Origin: an uncultured Sutterella sp.
Lineage (GTDB): Bacteria > Pseudomonadota > Gammaproteobacteria > Burkholderiales > Burkholderiaceae_F
Direction of reading: 5' to 3'
Length of the DNA stretch: 43,266 nt
Assembly: GCA_900552915.1 (NCBI GenBank)
Contig: USBS01000003.1
Location: forward strand, 1-43,266
Positions 15,270 to 23,293 of the stretch are shown here, piece by piece. Within the stretch, counting starts at the first letter, position 1. Each line of letters begins with the position of its first letter. Made by a program: the position numbers and the translations under genes. The notes below the pieces were generated by a model that saw only the letters and a list, made by a program, of their open reading frames with translations, did no database searches and was not told the origin of the DNA.

Positions 15270-15809
15270 ATGTACGCGATTTTTTCTTTCTTGACCGGAC
15301 TGATCGGCAGCCTGCTCTTGCTGCGCGCCTGGTGTTGGACGCTGGCCATTACCCCGCGCGACCCCGTCGTGGGCTTCATATGGAAGGCAACCGATTGGCT
15401 GGTGACTCCTTTCGGTTTCATTGTTCGCCCGCGCGGCAATTGGGATCTGCCGAGCCTGCTCGCGACGCTTTTTGTTGCTTTGGTGCAGGTCTGGGTCGGT
15501 CGGGAACTGATGGGATTTCCCGTTACGGCAACGGCCTTTATTGTGGCGATCATCGCGATGACGCTGCGCTGGCTTGTCAATCTGCTCATTTGGGGCACGA
15601 TCCTCTACTGCGTCTTGTCGTTTTTCGCCAACCGCTACTCAGGATATTCGGCTCTTCTGGGCACCATGGTCGATCCTTTCCTGCGGCCGTTTCGCAGGCT
15701 TATTCCGCCGATCAAAGGCTTTGATCTTTCCCCGATTCTTTTCTTTTTGCTTTTAAACCTTGCGCTTCGCTTCATTGTGCCGGCGAGCATGGGGCTTTAC
15801 GTTTTTTAA
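15270..15809 (+). CDS. YggT-family integral membrane protein
   Basis: A 179-residue inner-membrane protein with about five hydrophobic segments. The second half contains the YggT signature: NRYSGYSALLGTMVDPFLRPFRRLIPP then FDLSPILFFLLLNL. A weaker copy (residues ~20-60, with TPFGFIVRP) fits the usual two-repeat arrangement. YggT proteins are linked to osmotic tolerance and, in Gram-positives, division (SepG/YlmG); a precise role is unknown. It lies 12 bases before a MscS channel gene, which supports a shared osmotic-stress context (inference). No clear Shine-Dalgarno sequence is seen. Confidence 0.85.
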   Translation: MYAIFSFLTGLIGSLLLLRAWCWTLAITPRDPVVGFIWKATDWLVTPFGFIVRPRGNWDLPSLLATLFVALVQVWVGRELMGFPVTATAFIVAIIAMTLRWLVNLLIWGTILYCVLSFFANRYSGYSALLGTMVDPFLRPFRRLIPPIKGFDLSPILFFLLLNLALRFIVPASMGLYVF

Positions 15810-15821
15810 AACCTGCTAAAT

Positions 15822-17267
15822 ATGCCTGAATCCACGAATGTTGATGCAGCGGGCGGTATGTTGGGCGACGCCGGCAGCGTCGTGGTCGATACAACCGCTA
15901 CCATCATAAACGACATCATTTCGCTGTTTACCAGCACTCAGAACAGCATGCTGATCCTGGCGCAGTTCGGCGCCATTGCGATTGCCGTGCTGCTCGGCCT
16001 TTTTGTGCATCGCTACTTCGGAGCGCGCGTTAAGGCGACGGCCGTTCGTATCGGCAGTTCCGATTGGAAGCGCCGTTGTCTCGTTTTCGGCCTTAATCTG
16101 CTGCACGACGTTCTCTTCTCCGTGACGGCTGCAGCACTGATGTCCTTGTGCGTCTGGATTCTTACAGCAACCGGGCTGGTGCAGGATCGCAGCGAACTGG
16201 TCTTTGTCCGCATTGCCTACCAGATTTTCTACGCATGGGCCATCTTGCTGGTGTTGATGCAGTTTTTGAGTGCGATTCTCGGCAACAAGATGTTCGGACC
16301 GGGGGTTCGCCGAGTCGTGCGCATCGCCTTCTGGGTGCTTACCGTTTTGCAGATTCTCGATGTACTGCCGGTAATTACGGAATGGATGAAAAACTGCCAG
16401 TTGCCGATCGGATCCGAAAAATTGACGCTTTGGGCGCTGATTGTCGGCGTTATCACTCTGTTTTTGGCGCTCGGAATTGCATCCCGTATTTCGGGCATTT
16501 GTGAAAATGCCATCATGAACATGCGCGATTTGGAGATGAATACGCGCGTTGTGTTTGCTCGGTTGTGCAGGGTGGGCTTTTTGGTTGTGGGCGTTCTGAT
16601 CGGCTTATCGAGTGCAGGTATCAATCTCACGGTCCTTTCGGTCTTCGGCGGCGCTGTCGGCGTAGGCATCGGCTTCGGCATGCAGAAAATCGCCTCCAAC
16701 TACATCTCCGGTTTCATTATTTTGTGCGACAAATCCGTAAAGATCGGAGACATGGTCGACGTGGGCGGTTTTGTCGGCATCATTACCCAGATCAATACCC
16801 GTTACTCGGTTTTGCGCAATACGTCGGGCGAAGAAATGATTGTGCCCAATGAAAATTTTGTGACGGGCAGCGTCAAGAGCTACTCCCACACGGATTCGGC
16901 TTCTCTCGTGAAGCTCGATGTGTCCTGTGCCTACGAAAGCAATGTGGATGATGCTTTGAGGATTCTGTCCGAATGTGTGATGGCGCAGCCGCGCGTCTTG
17001 AAGGATGGCAATCACAAGCCGTGGTTTGCCGTGACGGAGTTTGCCGCAAGCGGCATAAATCTGCGTGCGGCGTTCTGGATTGATGATGCTCGAGAAGGTA
17101 CGGTGGTATTAAAGAGCAACATCTTCCGCGCTGTGCTTAAGGCGTATTCGGATGCCGGCATCGAGATTCCGTACGACAAGCTCGATGTGACAATTAAGAA
17201 TGCTGTTGCAGAAACGCCTGCGGCAATGCCTAAGAGCGAACCATCGGCTGCGTTGCAGACGGCTTGA
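15822..17267 (+). CDS. MscS-family mechanosensitive ion channel
   Basis: A channel that opens on membrane tension to release solutes under hypo-osmotic shock. It is 481 residues, far longer than E. coli MscS (~286). Roughly five membrane segments precede the conserved pore helix GGAVGVGIGFGMQKIASNY. The beta domain follows (GDMVDVGGFVGIITQINTR and EEMIVPNENFVTG), then the alpha/beta C-terminal domain. The pore helix has the Gly/Ala-rich packing pattern of the family. The N-terminal half is an accessory membrane domain, as in larger MscS relatives. It is the last gene of the plus-strand run, ending at a terminator shared with pstB. Confidence 0.92.
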   Translation: MPESTNVDAAGGMLGDAGSVVVDTTATIINDIISLFTSTQNSMLILAQFGAIAIAVLLGLFVHRYFGARVKATAVRIGSSDWKRRCLVFGLNLLHDVLFSVTAAALMSLCVWILTATGLVQDRSELVFVRIAYQIFYAWAILLVLMQFLSAILGNKMFGPGVRRVVRIAFWVLTVLQILDVLPVITEWMKNCQLPIGSEKLTLWALIVGVITLFLALGIASRISGICENAIMNMRDLEMNTRVVFARLCRVGFLVVGVLIGLSSAGINLTVLSVFGGAVGVGIGFGMQKIASNYISGFIILCDKSVKIGDMVDVGGFVGIITQINTRYSVLRNTSGEEMIVPNENFVTGSVKSYSHTDSASLVKLDVSCAYESNVDDALRILSECVMAQPRVLKDGNHKPWFAVTEFAASGINLRAAFWIDDAREGTVVLKSNIFRAVLKAYSDAGIEIPYDKLDVTIKNAVAETPAAMPKSEPSAALQTA

Positions 17268-17287
17268 TTGAAAATTCTGAGCAAACG

Positions 17288-17316
17288 AAGAAGCGGCCCT
17301 GACGGAGCCGCTTCTT
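17288..17316. terminator. Convergent terminator between mscS-like gene and pstB
   Basis: A perfect 10-bp stem (17288-17297 with 17307-17316, AAGAAGCGGC/GCCGCTTCTT) with a 9-base loop; the U-rich arm follows in both orientations. It sits between two converging genes and could serve both. Confidence 0.7.
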
Positions 17317-17352
17317 TGCATTCGAGACTGGGATTTTGGTTCGAACGAGAGA

Positions 17353-18129
17353 CTAGCCGAAACGGCCGTTGACGTAGTCGCGGGTGCGAGCGTTGGCAGC
17401 GTTGTTAAAGATCGTATCCGTGTCGTCGAATTCGATGAGCTTGCCCATGAAGAAGAAAGCGGTTTTATCCGAAACTCGTGCCGCCTGCTGCATATTGTGC
17501 GTCACGATGACGATGCAAAGCGACTGCTTGAGCTCAAGGATGCTTTCTTCAACGCGTTGCGTTGCAATCGGGTCGAGTGCGCTGCAGGGTTCGTCCATAA
17601 GCAGAACTTCAGGCTCCACGGCGAGGGCACGGGCAATGCAAAGACGCTGCTGCTGACCGCCCGAAAGGCCCAAGGCGTTTTCGTTCAAGCGATCCTTGAC
17701 TTCTTCCCACAAAGCAGCGCGGCGAAGGCTTTCTTCCACCTTCTCGGAAAGAATCGAGCGGTTGGAGATGCCGGCAACGCGAAGACCGTAGGCGACGTTT
17801 TCAAAGATCGACTTGGGGAAAGGCGTGGGTTTCTGGAAAACCATGCCCACGCGTTGACGCAGCTGAACGACGTCATAGTTCGGCGCATAAATGTCTTCGC
17901 CGTCAAGCAGAATCTTTCCCTTGAGGGTCGTGTCGCAGATGAGTTCGTTCATGCGCGAGAGCGTGCGCAGGAATGTCGACTTGCCGCAGCCCGAGGGACC
18001 GATCAAAGCGGTGACTTCATGGTTGCGGAATTCCAGATTGATGTCAAAGAGAGTCTGCGTTTTTTCGTAGCTGAAATCGACGTGTTCGGCACGGATTTTG
18101 ACTTCGTTTGTAGGTTCGGAAACGTTCAT
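17353..18129 (-). CDS. pstB: Phosphate ABC transporter ATP-binding protein
   Basis: PstB drives high-affinity phosphate import through PstCA. It is 258 residues, full length. Motifs are Walker A IGPSGCGKST (residues 43-52), the PstB-specific Q-loop region FQKPTPFPKSIFENVAYG, signature LSGGQQQRL, Walker B LLMDEPCSALDP, and the switch His in VIVTHNMQQA. Unusually it is not at the end of the pstSCA operon. It is transcribed divergently from pstS, with its own tandem Pho boxes and a TAGCAT -10 box upstream. No phoU follows it; it ends at a terminator shared with the mscS-like gene. Confidence 0.97.
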   Translation of the reverse strand: MNVSEPTNEVKIRAEHVDFSYEKTQTLFDINLEFRNHEVTALIGPSGCGKSTFLRTLSRMNELICDTTLKGKILLDGEDIYAPNYDVVQLRQRVGMVFQKPTPFPKSIFENVAYGLRVAGISNRSILSEKVEESLRRAALWEEVKDRLNENALGLSGGQQQRLCIARALAVEPEVLLMDEPCSALDPIATQRVEESILELKQSLCIVIVTHNMQQAARVSDKTAFFFMGKLIEFDDTDTIFNNAANARTRDYVNGRFG

Positions 18130-18219
18130 TTTGTTTAGTGACTATGGGCTTGAATCGAAGTTAAGCGCTGCGGTTGACGCAGCAGTGTGCGCGTTGCAGA
18201 GCTCCGCGCTGATGGGCGG

Positions 18220-18275
18220 ATGCTAGGAAGTCAACGTGACCGATTGATGTGCGTTTGATGACAAATCCGTGACAA
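18220..18275 (-). promoter_or_regulatory. PhoB-dependent promoter of pstB (tandem Pho boxes and -10)
   Basis: Read on the minus strand, 7-mers recur every 11 bases. They are TTGTCAC (18275-18269), TTGTCAT (18264-18258), a poor unit CGCACAT, and CGGTCAC (18242-18236). The consensus unit is CTGTCAT with 4-base spacers. Ten bases after the last unit comes TAGCAT (18225-18220), the spacing expected for a Pho-box promoter without a -35. It faces away from the equivalent sites for pstS. Confidence 0.75.
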
Positions 18276-18291
18276 GGGCCGGAAACATCGT

Positions 18292-18347
18292 TTGTCATCA
18301 ATCGGTCATAAAAGCTTCGTTTTTTTGTCACAAATCGACTCCAACAT
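18292..18347 (+). promoter_or_regulatory. PhoB-dependent promoter of pstSCA (tandem Pho boxes)
   Basis: Plus-strand units in 11-base phase: TTGTCAT (18292-18298), CGGTCAT (18303-18309), a poor unit GCTTCGT, and TTGTCAC (18325-18331). Ten bases further is CAACAT (18342-18347), a weak -10 at the same spacing as in the pstB promoter. This lies in the 346-base pstB-pstS gap. The rest of the gap holds the opposing Pho boxes, both leaders, and nothing else that I can recognise. Confidence 0.7.
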
Positions 18348-18380
18348 TGCGTCCTGAAAAGCGCCGAAATAAAAATTTTT

Positions 18381-18442
18381 GAAGGTCGTAGTTCCGTTTA
18401 CGCTGGGGCGCTAACAGGAAATCAGTTGATACGGCGACCTTC
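18381..18442 (+). promoter_or_regulatory. Inverted repeat in the pstS leader
   Basis: GAAGGTCG (18381-18388) is complementary to CGACCTTC (18435-18442), 8 bp enclosing 46 bases. It could fold the pstS 5' leader into one large stem-loop ending ~33 bases before the start codon. Function unknown. Confidence 0.35.
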
Positions 18443-18475
18443 GCTCATTGAATTGCAATGAAGGAAAAAATCGAA

Positions 18476-19279
18476 ATGTTCAAGAAGCTTTGCCTTACCG
18501 CCGCCATGGTTGCAGCTGCTGCCACGTCGTTTGCCGGCGATCTGGTCATCAACGGTTCGACCACGGTTCTTCCGGTTGTTCAGAAGGCGACCGAAGCATT
18601 CGCCAAGACCAACCCCAACGTGCATATCGCTCTGTCGGGCGGCGGCTCGGGCAACGGCATCAAGGCTTTGATTGACGGTCTTACCAATATCGCCATGAGC
18701 TCGCGCGACATCAAGGGCAGCGAAGTGAAGCTCGCCAAGGAACGCGGCGTCAACCCCGTCCGTACGGCTGTTGCCGTTGACGCCATTGTGCCGATCGTCA
18801 ACAACGCCAATGCGGTGAAGGATCTCACGCAGGATCAGCTCAAGGCCGTTTTTGAAGGCAAGATCAAGAACTGGAAGGAAATCGGCGGCAAGGATGCTCC
18901 GATTGTGATTGTGAGCCGTGACTCGAGCTCGGGTACGTTCGAAACCTGGGAATCCCTCGTCATGAAGGGCGCTCGCGTGTCTCCGCGCGCTCTGCTGCAG
19001 ACCTCCAACGGCACCGTTGTTCAGACTGTGGCTAAGAACGTGAACGCGATCGGCTACATCGGCATCGGTTACGTCGACAAGCAGACCAAGCCCCTGACGC
19101 TCGGCGGCAAGAAGGCTACGGCTGAAACCGCCAAGAGCAAGGAATGGCCGCTTTCCCGTGAACTGTACTTCTTCACGAACGGTGCTCCCGCCGGTGACGC
19201 CAAGGCCTTCACCGACTTTGTGATCTCGGCTGACGGCCAGAAGATCGTTCAGGAAACCGGCTTTGTACCCCTGAAGTAA
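18476..19279 (+). CDS. pstS: Phosphate ABC transporter periplasmic binding protein
   Basis: PstS captures phosphate in the periplasm for PstCAB. It is 267 residues with signal peptide MFKKLCLTAAMVAAAATSFA, cleaved before GD. Phosphate-binding loops GSTTVLPV, SGGGSGNGIKAL, SSRDIKG and SRDSSSGTFETW are all visible. It is the compact PstS type, shorter than E. coli PstS (~346). I choose the ATG at 18476 with AAGGA at 18461-18465, which gives a clean signal peptide. An ATG at 18458 would prepend six charged residues. It is the first gene of pstS-pstC-pstA and separated from pstC by a large hairpin. It is expected to be induced by phosphate starvation. Confidence 0.95.
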   Translation: MFKKLCLTAAMVAAAATSFAGDLVINGSTTVLPVVQKATEAFAKTNPNVHIALSGGGSGNGIKALIDGLTNIAMSSRDIKGSEVKLAKERGVNPVRTAVAVDAIVPIVNNANAVKDLTQDQLKAVFEGKIKNWKEIGGKDAPIVIVSRDSSSGTFETWESLVMKGARVSPRALLQTSNGTVVQTVAKNVNAIGYIGIGYVDKQTKPLTLGGKKATAETAKSKEWPLSRELYFFTNGAPAGDAKAFTDFVISADGQKIVQETGFVPLK

Positions 19280-19299
19280 TTCTCCGTCGAAATTCGATC

Positions 19300-19362
19300 A
19301 GCCGGCTTGAACGAACGCCCGGCAGCGGCTCACCTAGAGCTGCCGAGCGTTCGGCGCCGGCT
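19300..19362 (+). promoter_or_regulatory. Large intercistronic hairpin between pstS and pstC
   Basis: Three nested stems on one axis: AGCCGGC/GCCGGCT (19300-19306 with 19356-19362), CGAACGC/GCGTTCG (19312-19318 with 19347-19353), and GGCAGC/GCTGCC (19321-19326 with 19339-19344). In all, 20 bp with small internal loops. No U-tract follows. It most likely protects the pstS mRNA 3' end or lowers pstCA expression relative to pstS (inference). Confidence 0.65.
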
Positions 19363-19379
19363 TCTCCAATGAGGCCCAT

Positions 19380-20258
19380 ATGCGTTTTGACTTGAGAGAA
19401 AAAGCGGTGGAAGGCATGCTTTCCGTGCTTGCTTTTCTGTCGCTTGCCGTGCTCGCAGGCATTGTTTTCTATTTATTCCGAGAAGGTCTTCCGGTATTTG
19501 CCAGCACCGGCTTTCTCGACTTCGTCTTCGGCACCGATTGGTATCCGGTGGGCGACCAGCCCGACTTCGAAATCGGCTCGCTCATTGCCGGCTCCGTTGC
19601 CGTAACTTTCTTAGCCAGCCTTTTTGCGGTCCCGCTCGGCCTGATGACGGCGGCATATTTGTCGGAAGTGGCTTCCAATACGACGCGCCGCATCGTCAAG
19701 CCCTTCATTGAGCTTCTGGCTGCGTTGCCTTCGGTTGTGATCGGTTTTATCGGCATGGTGCTCGTTGCGCCGTGGCTGCAGAATTCGCTCGGTATTGCTA
19801 CGGGCTTGAATCTTTTTAATGCTGCTCTGATGCTCGCCTTCATGGCCGTTCCGACCATTTGCTCGATTGCCGAGGATGCGCTGCATGCGGTTCCGCGTTC
19901 TCTTAAGGACGCCTCGCTTGCGCTTGGCGCAACGCCTTGGGAAACGCTCAAGAACGTTACCTTCCCGTACGCGCTTTCCGGTGTGGGCACTGCCGTGATG
20001 CTCGGCATGTCGCGTGCTTTGGGCGAGACCATGGTCGTGTTGATGGTCGCCGGCGGCGCTGCGATTGTTCCCGAGTCGATTTTTGATCCGATTCGTCCGA
20101 TGCCTGCTTCGATTGCGGCCGAAATGGCCGAAGCTCCCTTCGGAAGCCCCCACTACCACGCGTTGTTTGCCACCGGCATCGCTCTGTTCGTGATGACCTT
20201 CATCTTCAACGCTATCGCCTTCCGCTTGGCGCAGAAGTACAAGACGCCTGCCGTGTAA
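19380..20258 (+). CDS. pstC: Phosphate ABC transporter permease PstC
   Basis: One of the two membrane subunits of the Pst importer. It is 292 residues with six predicted membrane helices, the first at ~14-36. The EAA coupling loop is DALHAVPRSLKDASLALGATPWETLKNV. Other PstC hallmarks are LLAALPSVVIGFIGM and SRALGETMVVLMVAGG. The start ATG has GAGG at 19371-19374, just after the intercistronic hairpin. It is followed by pstA with 14 bases between, so both are co-expressed. Confidence 0.96.
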   Translation: MRFDLREKAVEGMLSVLAFLSLAVLAGIVFYLFREGLPVFASTGFLDFVFGTDWYPVGDQPDFEIGSLIAGSVAVTFLASLFAVPLGLMTAAYLSEVASNTTRRIVKPFIELLAALPSVVIGFIGMVLVAPWLQNSLGIATGLNLFNAALMLAFMAVPTICSIAEDALHAVPRSLKDASLALGATPWETLKNVTFPYALSGVGTAVMLGMSRALGETMVVLMVAGGAAIVPESIFDPIRPMPASIAAEMAEAPFGSPHYHALFATGIALFVMTFIFNAIAFRLAQKYKTPAV

Positions 20259-20272
20259 GAGGAGTGACGAAC

Positions 20273-21172
20273 ATGAATCAACAGAAAAGCATTTGCACCG
20301 AAGCGCGAGAAAAAACGCGCTCGCGCCGCGCAGCCGCTCAGGTCATGTCGTTCTTGACACTGCGTACGGCCGCATTCATCAACTGTGCAGCTCTTGTCAT
20401 TGCCTGCGTCTTTCTTTTTGTCAACGGCATTGGCGCTCTGGGCTGGGATTTTGTTTTCGACTCGCCTCGAGACATGATGACTTCGGGCGGCGTCTTCCCC
20501 TGCCTGGTCGGCACCTTCCTTTTGGCTGCGGGCGCCATTGCGATTGCGCTTCCGTTCGGCGTGGCCTGTGCCGTGTGGCTCAACGAATACGGCAAACAGG
20601 GACCGGTGGTCGACATTGTGCGTTTGTCGGTTGCCAATCTCGCAGGCGTTCCCTCGATCGTTTTCGGTTTGTTCGGCTTGGCGTTCTTTGTGACCGCACT
20701 AGGCTTTAACGTGAGTCTGCTTTCGGGCATTCTGACGCTTGCTGTTTTGACTCTGCCGGTGATCATCAACACCACTGAAGAAGCCTTGAAGCAGGTGCCT
20801 CGCGCCTGGCGCGACGCCAGCCTGGCACTGGGCGCTACCAAGAGCCAGACGATCGGCCGCATTGTGATTCCGTCGGCACTGCCCGGCATTCTGACCGGCG
20901 CCATCCTGGCCGTGGCCCGCGCGGCCGGCGAAACGAGTGCCGTGATGTTTACCGCCGCTGTGTTCTATACGCCGAAGCTTCCGGAGAGCGTGTGGAGCTC
21001 GGTGATGGCGCTGCCGTACCACATGTATGTGCTGGCTACCGCCGGGACCGAAATCGAAAAAACGAGACCGATGCAGTACGGAACGGGACTGCTGTTGGTT
21101 GTTCTTGTATTTGCCATGAATCTTGTCGCCATTTTGATTCGCGACAAGATGCAGAAAAAGCGTCTGACCTGA
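20273..21172 (+). CDS. pstA: Phosphate ABC transporter permease PstA
   Basis: Second membrane subunit of the Pst importer, 299 residues with six hydrophobic segments after a ~25-residue basic N-terminus. The EAA loop is EEALKQVPRAWRDASLALGATKSQTIGRI. The segment ARAAGETSAVMFTAA is typical of PstA. I start at the ATG at 20273 (AGAGGAG at 20258-20264, spacing 8) rather than a GTG at 20264 that overlaps this ribosome site. Its last codons and stop lie inside a terminator stem. pstB does not follow; it is encoded upstream on the other strand. Confidence 0.95.
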   Translation: MNQQKSICTEAREKTRSRRAAAQVMSFLTLRTAAFINCAALVIACVFLFVNGIGALGWDFVFDSPRDMMTSGGVFPCLVGTFLLAAGAIAIALPFGVACAVWLNEYGKQGPVVDIVRLSVANLAGVPSIVFGLFGLAFFVTALGFNVSLLSGILTLAVLTLPVIINTTEEALKQVPRAWRDASLALGATKSQTIGRIVIPSALPGILTGAILAVARAAGETSAVMFTAAVFYTPKLPESVWSSVMALPYHMYVLATAGTEIEKTRPMQYGTGLLLVVLVFAMNLVAILIRDKMQKKRLT

Positions 21173-21190
21173 TAAGACGCAGACGCTTTT
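21156..21190 (+). terminator. Terminator overlapping the pstA stop codon
   Basis: AAAAGCGTCTG (21156-21166) pairs perfectly with CAGACGCTTTT (21180-21190), 11 bp, with the pstA stop codon in the 13-base loop. The final T residues form the U-tract. Confidence 0.7.
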
Positions 21191-21221
21191 CGTACCGAAC
21201 ACCTGTTTGAGCACGGGTGCC

Positions 21222-21271
21222 GGCCGGGGACGGAGCTATTATGGGCGGCTCCGAACCCGGCCACTTTTTTT
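21222..21271 (+). terminator. Second terminator of the pstSCA operon
   Basis: GGCCGGG (21222-21228) pairs with CCCGGCC (21256-21262), and the inner CGGAGC with GCTCCG (21231-21236 with 21248-21253). This is followed by AC and seven T (21265-21271). It is a strong plus-strand terminator just before the convergent kinase gene. Confidence 0.8.
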
Positions 21272-21276
21272 GTGCC

Positions 21277-22212
21277 TTAAAGCGCAGGCATGTCTTCGCC
21301 GTAGGCAGCCTTGTAGCGTGCAGCGATCTGGTCCTTTGTCGGATTGTAGTTTTGTGCGCCGGTGCGTTCGACCTTGAAGGAACCCATGACTGAAGCCAGC
21401 CGCAGCGTCTGTTCCCAGCTCCAGCCGTTGGAGAGACCGTAGAGCAGGCCTCCGCGGTATGCGTCGCCTGCGCCGACCGGATCCACAGCGTTGGCAACAG
21501 GGCAGGCCGGAACATGGATTTCTTTGCCATCCGTCCACACGGTGGATCCCTTCTCTCCGTAGGTGACGATGAGGGCTTTGACAAGTTCGGCGATTTCATC
21601 GGTCGTCAAAAGCGTGGCGCGCTTGATGAGCTCGAGCTCATAGGCCGATGCTGCCAGGTACGTTGTCTTGCTGATGAGTTCGCGAATTTCGTCTCCCGAA
21701 AGAATCGAGACGGCTTGACCGATGTCGAACACGACGGGAATATTGCGCGAGAAGCATTCGTTCATGCGTGCGATCACGGCTTCCTTTCCGTCGGGAGCCA
21801 CGAGTGCCATGCCGATGTCGCCGGCGGGGAATTCAGCTTCATGGGCGCGGGACATAGCGCCGGGGTTGAACGTCGCAAGCTGCGAACCGGTCGTGTCGGT
21901 CGTCACGAAGCACTGCGCGGTGAAGACGTCGTTGAACTTGGCGACCGAAGTTTCAATTCCGAGTTCTTCGAATCGGTAGAGGTAGTCGCTGCCGTCGGTG
22001 CCGACAGCACCGGTCACGACGGGGTCGCCCCCGAGCAGCTTGAGCGCATAAGCAATGTTGGCGGCGCATCCGCCGTAGTTGCGCGTCATCGATTCGGTTA
22101 CGAACGTCAGGTTGATGTGATCGAGGCTTTCCCGGACGAGGTGATCGCTGAAGCGTCCGTTGTAGGAAAGGATGTTGTCATAGGCGATCGAGCCGCTGAT
22201 CATGATGCGCAT
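21277..22212 (-). CDS. PfkB-family carbohydrate/nucleoside kinase
   Basis: A ribokinase-fold kinase of 311 residues. The N-terminal PfkB signature region is GGCAANIAYALKLLGG (residues ~47-62). The C-terminal signature is DPVGAGDAYRGGLLYGL, with the catalytic Asp in GAGD. Burkholderiales have a closely similar kinase near prmA and the DUF3426 gene, usually considered a nucleoside or adenosine kinase. The substrate here cannot be fixed from the sequence. The ATG at 22212 has AGGT nearby. Its short leader contains a terminator-like hairpin (22244-22275), so it may be controlled by attenuation. It converges on pstA. Confidence 0.88.
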   Translation of the reverse strand: MRIMISGSIAYDNILSYNGRFSDHLVRESLDHINLTFVTESMTRNYGGCAANIAYALKLLGGDPVVTGAVGTDGSDYLYRFEELGIETSVAKFNDVFTAQCFVTTDTTGSQLATFNPGAMSRAHEAEFPAGDIGMALVAPDGKEAVIARMNECFSRNIPVVFDIGQAVSILSGDEIRELISKTTYLAASAYELELIKRATLLTTDEIAELVKALIVTYGEKGSTVWTDGKEIHVPACPVANAVDPVGAGDAYRGGLLYGLSNGWSWEQTLRLASVMGSFKVERTGAQNYNPTKDQIAARYKAAYGEDMPAL

Positions 22213-22243
22213 GATGAACCTCGCATGATTTCAAGTAATCGGT

Positions 22244-22275
22244 AAAAAAGAATGCCGACAGTTTCGCTCGGCATT
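22244..22275 (-). promoter_or_regulatory. Terminator-like hairpin in the leader of the PfkB kinase (possible attenuator)
   Basis: Minus strand: AATGCCGA (22275-22268) pairs perfectly with TCGGCATT (22258-22251) around a 9-base loop, followed by C and six T (22249-22244). It lies only 31 bases before the kinase ATG. It lies downstream of a possible promoter at 22321-22294, so it would be transcribed in the kinase leader rather than ending prmA, which has its own terminator. Confidence 0.55.
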
Positions 22276-22293
22276 TCTTCAAGCAGTCCTGAA

Positions 22294-22321
22294 ATTCTAG
22301 CAAGGGCCGCAGGATCGGGAA
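22294..22321 (-). promoter_or_regulatory. Possible promoter of the PfkB kinase
   Basis: Minus strand: TTCCCG (22321-22316), 16 bases, TAGAAT (22299-22294). The -10 box is good and the -35 poor. It lies between the prmA terminator and the leader hairpin, so a transcript would start near 22287. Confidence 0.4.
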
Positions 22322-22348
22322 GCGGATGTGTTTCGGTGGCAAACGCTG

Positions 22349-22382
22349 AAAAAAAAGCGCCGCAGTCCGAAGACGGCGGCGC
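22349..22382 (-). terminator. Terminator of the accBC-prmA operon
   Basis: Minus strand: GCGCCGC (22382-22376) pairs with GCGGCGC (22363-22357) and is followed immediately by eight T (22356-22349). It lies 22 bases after the prmA stop. Strong intrinsic terminator. Confidence 0.9.
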
Positions 22383-22404
22383 TGCGAGTGTTGTGTCCGA
22401 TGGT

Positions 22405-23293
22405 TTATCGACGTATGCCTGCGATGCAGACCCAACCTTCCTCTTCACGCCAGACGGAAAGTTCGACGGCAGGATCCGTCTGGCGGTAGACCTCAATGAC
22501 CTCTTCGGCTTGACGTGTCAGCACACCCGAGAGAACGAGGCGGCCGCCCGGAGCAACGCGTCCGAGAAGCGCCGGAGCAAGCAGCTTGAGAGGATTGGAC
22601 AAAATGTTTGCCACGACAAGGGAGTAACGGTCGGCGGGCAAATCGCCCGGCAGCACGAACTTTGCCGCCACTTCGTTGTGTTCGGCATTCAAGCCGGCGC
22701 TTTCAACGGCTTGAGGATCGATATCCGTTCCGATGACGCTCGCGGCGCCGAGCTTAGCCGCTGCAATGGCAAGAATGCCCGTGCCGCAGCCGTAGTCGAG
22801 CACACGGTCATCGTTACGGACGTGGGTGTCAAGCCACTGCAGGCATAGATGCGTCGTCGGATGCGAGCCGGTGCCGAAGGCAACGCCCGGGTCGAGCCGA
22901 ATGTTGATGGCTTCGCTCGAAGGCGGTTCGTGCCAGCTCGGCACGATCCACAACCGATCGCTCACCTTAACGGGTGAGAATTGGGCCTGTGTGATGCGCA
23001 CCCAGTCCTCATCGGGCACCGAAGTGTCGGATTGAACGGCAGGAACTTCAATGCCGAGCGCCTTGGCGGCGATGGCCGCAGCTCCTACGGCATCAAAAGC
23101 TTCATCGGCCAGGACCGATACGATGGAGCGGTTCCAGGCAAACGTATCCGGTTCTGTGCCGGGTTCACCGTACAAGGGCTTTTCGTCGGGACTGCCGAGA
23201 TCGGCATCTTCGATCGAAACGCTCATGGCGCCCGCATCCATCATCAGGTCGCCGAAGTCTTCGGCGGAGCGCTCCGTGCAAAGGTATTTGATC

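Noticed and set aside
15203..15724. 173-residue plus-strand frame overlapping the YggT gene
   Set aside because: It is out of frame with a well-supported YggT protein and resembles nothing known.
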